64,000 nt of DNA from Apostichopus japonicus. Lineage: Eukaryota; Echinodermata; Holothuroidea; Aspidochirotida; Stichopodidae. The notes below the pieces were generated by a model. The model did not search any database, was not told the DNA's origin, and saw only the letters and a program-made list of their open reading frames with translations. Positions 58,980 to 64,000 of this stretch are shown here, piece by piece. The stretch is from assembly GCF_037975245.1 (NCBI RefSeq), contig NC_092562.1, positions 7,663,001 to 7,727,000 on the forward strand, written 5' to 3'. Each line of letters opens with the position of its first letter. The first letter of the stretch is position 1. Made by a program: the position numbers and the translations under genes.

Positions 58980-59606
58980 CAGAACCGAACATTCGATTGA
59001 TACGTATCGTACATTCGATTGATCGATACGGCACATTCGATTGATCGGTACCGCAAATTCGCTCGATCGGTACCGAACATTCGATTGATCGGTACCGCAC
59101 ATTTCATTGTTCGGTACCGAACATTCGATTGATTGGTAACGCACATTCGATTTATCGGTACCGTACATTCGATTGATCGGTACCGCACATTCGATTGATC
59201 GGTACCGCACATTTGATTGATCGGTACCGCACATTCGATTCATCGGTACCGCACATTCGATACATCGATACCGAACATTCGATTGATCGGTACAGAACAT
59301 TTGATTGATCGGTACCGCACATTCGATTTATCGGTACAGCACATTCGATTAATCGGGACCGCACATTCGATTGATTAGTAACGAACATATTTCTGTTCGG
59401 TACCGAACATTCGATTGATCGGTAACGCACATTCGATTGATCGGTAACGCACATTCGATTGATTAGTAACGAACATTCGATTGATCCGTATCGCACATTC
59501 GAAACATCGATACCTCACATTCTATTGATCGGTACCGCACATTCGATTGATCGGTAACGAACATTCGATTGATGGGTAACGCACATTCGATTGATCGGTA
59601 ACGCAC
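58980..59606. repeat. Most diverged monomer stretch
   Basis: Units here carry more changes than elsewhere: GATACGTATCGTAC, GATCGATACGGCAC, GCTCGATCGG, ACATTTCATTGTTCGG, GATTAGTAACGAAC and CATATTTCTGTTCGG. All remain 22 bp and in register. The left ~200 bases recur at 63,802-64,000 (offset 4,822), running off the right edge. Confidence 0.82.
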
Positions 59607-60700
59607 ATTCATTTTATCTGTATCGCACATTCGATTGATAGGTATCGCACATTCGATTGATCGGTACCGCATATTCTATTTATCTGTACCGCATTTTCTG
59701 TACATCTGTACCGCACATTCCATTTATCGGTAGCGCACATTCGATTGATCGGTACCGCACACGGTACCGCAGTTTCGACTTATCGGTACCGCACATTCGA
59801 TTGATCGGTACCACACATTCATTTTATCTGTATCGCACATTCGATTGATAGGTATCGCACATTCGATTGATCGGTACCGCATATTCTATTTATCTGTACC
59901 GCATTTTCTGTATATCTGTACCGCACATTCCATTTATCGGTATCGCACATTCGAATGATCTGTTCCGCACTTTCTATTGATCGGTATCGCACATTCGATT
60001 GATCGGTACCGCACATTCGATTTATCGGAACCGCAAATTCGATTGATCTGTTCCGCACATTCTGTTTATCGGTACCGCATATTCGATTGATCTGTCCCGC
60101 ACATTCGATTGATCGGTACTGAACATTCGATTGATCGGTACCGCACATTCTATTGATATGTACCGCACATTCGATTGATCAGTACCGCACATTCGATTGA
60201 TCTGTACCGCACATTCGATTTATCGGTACCGCACATTCGATTGATCAGTACCACACATTCGATTGATCGGAACCGCACATTCGATTGATCAATAAAGAAC
60301 ATTCGATTGATCGGTACCGCACATTCGATTGATCGGTACCGCACATTCGATTGATCGGTACCGAACATTCGATTGATCGGTACCGCACATTCGATTTATC
60401 GGTAATGCAAATTCGATTGGTCGGTACCGCACATTCCATTTATCGGTACCGCACATGCGATTGATCGGAATCGCCAATTCGAATGATCGGTACCGCACCT
60501 TCGTTTTATCAGTATCGCACATTCGATTGATCGGTACCGCACATGCGATTGATATGTACCGCACATTTGATTTATCGGTAAAGCACATTCGACTGATCGG
60601 TACCAAACATTCGATAGATCGGTATCGCACATTCGAATAATCGGTACCGCACATTCGATTGATCGGTACCGCATATTGGATTGATCGGTAACGCACATTC
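59607..60700. repeat. Paired TTTTCTGTATATC runs and copy of 55.87-56.6 kb
   Basis: Two TTTTCTGT(A/C)TATC-type units at 59694 and 59904 are 210 bp apart, i.e. ten units one of which is the 12-bp unit at 59751. From about 59,940 the order follows 55,870-56,630 at offset 4,072. Confidence 0.82.
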
Positions 60701-61200
60701 GATTGGTCGGTACCGCACCGCACATTCGATTGATCGGTACCGCACATTCGATTGATCACATTCGATTGATCACATTCGATTGATCGGTACCGCACACGGT
60801 ACCGCACCGCACATTCGATTGATCTGTACCGCACATTCGATTGATCACATTCGATTGATCACATTCGATTGATCGGTACCGCACACGGTACCGCAGTTTC
60901 GATTGATCGGTACCGCACTTTCGATTGATCGGTACCGCACATTCGATTGATCGGTACCACACATTCCATTTATCGGTAGCGCACATTCGATTGATCGGTA
61001 CCGCACACGGTACCGCAGTTTCGATTGATCGGTACCGCACTTTCGATTGATCGGCACCGCACATTCGATTGATCGGTACCGCACATTCGATTGGTCGGTA
61101 CCGAACATTCGATTTATCGGCACCGCACATTCCATTTATCGGTACCGCATATTCGTTTGATCTGTTCCTTTTTCGATTGATCGGTACCGCACACGGTACC
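60701..61200. repeat. Scrambled junction zone with 14-bp monomers
   Basis: Four 14-bp units (ACATTCGATTGATC, the first eight bases lost) occur as two pairs at 60758-60785 and 60847-60874. Each pair runs into a 12-bp unit (60786, 60875), and the two pairs are 89 bp apart. Further 12-bp units follow at 60997 and 61183, with a 20-bp chimeric unit TGTTCCTTTTTCGATTGATC at 61163-61182. 27-bp units lie at 60709 and 60798. It is the densest cluster of length variants in the window. Confidence 0.88.
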
Positions 61201-63180
61201 GCAGTTTCGATTGATCGGTACCGCACTTTCGATTGATCGGCACCGCACATTCGATTGATCGGTACCGCATATTCGATTGATCGGTACCGCACATTCGATT
61301 GATCGGTACCGAACATTCGATTGATCGGTACCGCACATTCGATTGATCGGTACCGCACATTCGATTGATCGGTACCGCACATTCGATTGATTGGTACCGC
61401 ACATTCGAATGATCTGTTCCGCACATTCGATTGATCGGTATCGCACATTCGATTGATCGGTACCGCACATTCGAATGATCTGTTCCGCACATTCCATTTA
61501 TCGGTACCGCATATTCGTTTGATCTGTTCCGCATATTCGATTGATCGGTACCGCACATTCGATTGATCAGTACCGCACAATCGACTGATCGGTACCGCAC
61601 ATTCGATTTATCGGTACCGCACATTAGATTGATCGGTACCGCACATTCGATTTATCGGTACCGCACATTCGATTGATCGGTACCGCACATTCATTTTATC
61701 TGTATCGCACATTCGATTGATAGGTATCGCACATTCGATTGATCGGTACCGCATATTCTATTTATCTGTACCGCATTTTCTGTATATCTGTACCGCACAT
61801 TCCCTTTATCGGTAGCGCACATTCGATTGATCGGTACCGCACACGGTACCGCAGTTTCGATTGATCGGTACCGCACATTCGATTGATCGGCACCGCACAT
61901 TCGATTGATCGGTAACGCACATTCGATTGGTCGGTACCGAACATTCGATTTATCGGCACCGCACATTCCATTTATCGGTACCGCATATTCGTTTGATCTG
62001 TTCCGCATATTCGATTGATCGGTACCGCACATTCGATTGATCGGAACCGAACATTCGATTGATCGGTACCGCACATTCGATTGATCGGTACCGCACATTC
62101 GATTGATTGGTACCGCACATTCGAATGATCTGTTCCGCACATTCTGTTTATCGGTACCGCATATTCGATTGATCTGTCCCGCACATTCGATTGATCGGTA
62201 CTGAACATTCGATTGATAGGTACCGCACATTCTATTGATATGTACCGCACATTCGATTGATCGGTACCGCACATTCGATTGATCTTTACCGCACATTCGA
62301 TTTATCGGTACCGCACATTCGATTGATCAGTACCACACATTCGATTGATCGGAACCGCACATTCGATTGATCGGTACCGCACATTCATTTTATCTGTATC
62401 GCACATTCGATTGATAGGTATCGCACATTCGATTGATCGGTACCGCATATTCTATTTATCTGTACCGCATTTTCTGTATATCTGTACCGCACATTCCCTT
62501 TATCGGTAGCGCACATTCGATTGATCGGTACCGCACACGGTACCGCAGTTTCGATTGATCGGTACCGCACATTCGATTGATCTGTTCCGCATATTCGATT
62601 GATCGGTACCGCACATTCGATTGATCGGTACCGAACATTCGATTGATCGGTACCGCACATTCGATTGATCGGTACCGCACATTCGATTGATTGGTACCGC
62701 ACATTCGAATGATCTGTTCCGCACATTCTGTTTATCGGTACCGCATATTCGATTGATATGTCCCGCACATTCGATTGATCGGTACTGAACATTCGATTGA
62801 TCGGTACCGCACATTCTATTGATATGTACCGCACATTCGATTGATCGGTACCGCACATTCGATTGATCTGTACCGCACATTCGATTTATCGGTACCGCAC
62901 ATTCGATTGATCAGTACCACACATTCGATTGATCGGAACCGCACATTCGATTGATCAATAAAGAACATTCGATTGATCGGTACCGCACATTCGATTGATC
63001 GGTACCGCACATTCGATTGATCGGTACCGAACATTCGATTGATCGGTACCGCACATTCGATTTATCGGTAATGCAAATTCGATTGGTCGGTACCGCACAT
63101 TCCATTTATCGGTACCGCACATGCGATTGATCGGAATCGCCAATTCGAATGATCGGTACCGCACCTTCGTTTTATCAGTA
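61201..63180. repeat. Rejoined right-hand higher-order units
   Basis: 61,250-61,620 follows the 54.88-55.1 kb type of run. 61,689-62,360 is the second copy of 57.72-58.37 kb. 62,383-62,760 is a shortened third copy with the TTTTCTGTATATC unit at 62470 and the 12-bp unit at 62527. 62,816-63,180 copies 58,241-58,605. Confidence 0.82.
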
Positions 63181-63198
63181 TCGCACTTTCGATTGATC

Positions 63199-63690
63199 GG
63201 TACCGCACATGCGATTGATCGGTACCGCACATTCGATTGATATGTACCGCACATTTGATTTATCGGTACCGCACATTCGACTGATCGGTACCAAACATTC
63301 GATAGATCGGTATCGCACATTCGATTAATCGGTACCGCACATTCGATTTATCGGTACCGCACATTCGATTGATCGGTACCGCATATTGGATTGATCGGTA
63401 ACGCACATTCGATTGGTCGGTACCGCACCGCACATTCGATTGATCGGTACCGCACATGCGATTGATCGGTACCGCACATTCGATTGATATGTACCGCACA
63501 TTTGATTTATCGGTACCGCACATTCGACTGATCGGTACCAAACATTCGATAGATCGGTATCGCACATTCGATTAATCGGTACCGCACATTCGATTTATCG
63601 GTACCGCACATTCGATTGATCGGTACCGCATATTGGATTGATCGGTAACGCACATTCGATTGGTCGGTACCGCACCGCACATTCGATTGA
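63199..63690. repeat. 247-bp (11-unit) tandem duplication
   Basis: The run CACATGCGATTG, GATATG, CATTTGATTTATC, GACTGATCGGTACCAAAC, GATAGATC, CATATTGG and the 27-bp unit is present twice, starting at 63199 and 63446. 247 = 11 x 22 + 5, the 5 coming from the 27-bp unit (63419, 63666). The sister region at 58.62-58.87 kb has a single copy. Confidence 0.88.
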
Positions 63691-64000
63691 TCGGTACCGC
63701 ACATGCGATTGATCAGAACCGCCAATTCGAATGATCGGTACCGCACATTCGATTGATCGGTACCGCACATTCCATTTATCGGTAGCGCACATTCGATTGA
63801 TCAGAACCGAACATTCGATTGATACGTATCGTACATTCGATTGATCGATACGGCACATTCGATTGATCGGTACCGCAAATTCGATCGATCGGTACCGAAC
63901 ATTCGATTGATCGGTACCGCACATTTCATTGTTCGGTACCGAACATTCGATTGATTGGTAACGCACATTCGATTTATCGGTACCGTACATTCGATTGATC

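Larger units (their letters stand above)
1740..62482 (+). repeat. Landmark unit with TTTTCTGTATATC, 20 dispersed copies
   Basis: A divergent unit, GTACCGCATTTTCTGTATATC, sits in a recognisable run: a CATTCATTTTA(A/T)CTG unit, a (G/A)ATATTCTATTTATC unit, this unit, a CATTCC(A/C)TTTATC unit, then a GGTAGCGCAC unit, usually followed by the 12-bp truncated unit. Starts: 1740, 6399, 8738, 17717, 19880, 24890, 29862, 32624, 39679, 47894, 49106, 51137, 52303, 53515, 55546, 57785, 59694 (reads TACATC), 59904, 61776 and 62470. Copies from 47.9 kb rightward read TATATCTG rather than TATATCGG, so the run has a left-side and a right-side subtype. Confidence 0.9.
1797..62538 (+). repeat. 12-bp truncated monomer (GGTACCGCACAC), 40 dispersed copies
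   Basis: The unit lacks the 10 bases between A11 and C22 and is nearly always followed by a unit reading GGTACCGCAGTTTCG. Copies start at 1797, 6456, 7573, 8795, 9648, 17774, 18671, 19937, 20856, 22252, 24947, 26839, 27861, 29919, 30816, 32681, 33622, 40577, 42807, 43633, 45427, 46211, 47169, 47951, 48469, 49163, 50302, 52360, 52878, 53572, 54711, 56774, 57842, 59751, 60786, 60875, 60997, 61183, 61833 and 62527. The fixed breakpoint and shared flank argue for one origin followed by spread in larger duplications. Copies at 17774, 48469 and 52878 are followed by a normal CACATTCG unit. None occurs at 9.66-17.77 or 33.63-40.57 kb. Confidence 0.93.
2139..63692 (+). repeat. 27-bp expanded monomer (GGTACCGCACCGCACATTCG core), 19 copies
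   Basis: A 5-bp CCGCA duplication makes a 27-bp unit. Starts: 2139, 6798, 9093, 18116, 20235, 25289, 25998, 30195, 31092, 32957, 39934, 50165, 54574, 56637, 58844, 60709, 60798, 63419 and 63666. Nearly all follow a TTGGTC unit (G19G20 instead of G19A20), so the two variants travel together. Exceptions are 30195 (TTAATC) and 60798 (directly after a 12-bp unit). Confidence 0.92.
1..64000 (+). repeat. 22-bp satellite array, uninterrupted
   Basis: Tandem monomer of 22 bp: positions 1-11 GGTACCGCACA, positions 12-22 TTCGATTGATC. All units run head to tail in the same orientation and both window edges lie inside the array. The consensus is 50% G+C with three CpG dinucleotides per unit (6-7, 14-15 and the 22-1 junction). 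It carries a KpnI-type GGTACC, a TCGA and a GATC. Common substitutions are G19T (TTTATC), T17A (TTCGAATG), T12A (CAATCG), C8/A9 changes (CGAAC), C5T (GGTATC), C6T (GGTACTG), G2T (TGTACC, GTTACC) and GG1-2AC (ACTACC). Length-variant units number 75: forty of 12 bp, nineteen of 27, four of 14, one of 19, four of 20, four of 21, one of 24 and two of 26. Adding their differences back gives 64,342 bases, i.e. 2,924 x 22 + 14, as the edge phases require. No coding, RNA, promoter or transposon feature is visible. The satellite family is not one I recognise by name. Confidence 0.98.

Noticed and set aside
61163-61182. T-rich TGTTCCTTTTTCG stretch as a terminator or polyA remnant of an inserted element
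   Set aside because: It is only five T long and is best explained as a chimeric 20-bp monomer made by joining two units. No target-site duplication or element flanks it.
60756-61580. Longest - strand open reading frame (274 codons), and other long - strand frames such as 46180-46938, 30789-31526 and 56500-57237
   Set aside because: They are translations of the stop-free monomer. Overlapping frames on the same strand read the same 22-residue repeat, they end wherever a variant unit creates a stop, and no start context or unique domain is present.
1-64000. CRISPR array
   Set aside because: There are no unique spacers between repeats. The 22-bp units are directly adjacent and the differences are scattered substitutions.
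1-64000. Bacterial iteron-type origin or other plasmid repeat
   Set aside because: Thousands of units with nested higher-order duplications and no replication gene do not fit. Iterons number in the single or low double digits.
1-64000. CENP-B box in the monomer (TTCG, four bases, A, two bases, CGGG)
   Set aside because: The monomer has TTCG, four bases, A, one base, CGGT: the spacing is one base short and the last base differs. I found no length-variant unit that restores it, so it is a near miss only.
1-64000. Telomeric or interstitial telomere repeat
   Set aside because: No TTAGGG, TTTAGGG, TTAGG or related short G-rich repeat is present.
1-64000. tRNA, rRNA or other structured RNA genes
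   Set aside because: The whole window is monomer sequence. The short palindromes recur in every unit and do not build a cloverleaf or any known RNA.

Overview
The whole 64,000-base window is satellite DNA. I see no gene, RNA gene, transposon, or unique-sequence interval. It is one unbroken head-to-tail array of a 22-bp monomer. Written on the + strand, positions 1-11 are GGTACCGCACA and positions 12-22 are TTCGATTGATC. By eye I found 75 monomers of abnormal length. When their length changes are added back, the window comes to 2,924 full registers plus a 14-base partial unit at the left edge. That matches the observed phase exactly: base 1 is monomer position 9 and base 64,000 is monomer position 22. 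All units point the same way.

The array suggests a eukaryotic nuclear genome, most likely a centromeric, pericentromeric or subtelomeric satellite block in a long-read assembly. The reasons are the size, the purity, the nested higher-order repeats and the lack of anything bacterial. The sequence does not let me name the organism or the chromosomal position.

Layout: two styles of block alternate. Style A (about 0.05-1.6, 2.5-6.3, 10.7-17.6 kb) is rich in units with T at position 19 (TTTATC), CAATCGATTTATC units and GTGTCGCAC units. Style B carries a 12-bp truncated monomer (40 copies), a 27-bp monomer (19 copies) and a TTTTCTGTATATC unit (20 copies), which serve as landmarks. These landmarks show a mosaic of duplications. 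The largest is a ~7.8-kb stretch at 2.8-10.66 kb repeated at 14.1-21.86 kb (offset about 11.1-11.3 kb). Others are a 4,409-bp tandem duplication (47.75-52.07 and 52.16-56.52 kb), a 1,962/1,984-bp and a 1,280-bp repeat between 34.4 and 39.0 kb, a 2,762-2,784-bp repeat between 29.1 and 32.9 kb, and partial repeats of 3,991-4,822 bp from 55.9 kb to the right edge. Small local duplications of 3, 4, 9, 10 and 11 units lie inside these. The stretch at 60.7-61.2 kb is the most scrambled.

The many open reading frames are a by-product of the monomer. Its length is not a multiple of three and its reverse complement has no stop codon in any frame, so any stretch of canonical units reads open on the - strand as a 22-residue repeat. 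I annotate none of them as genes.
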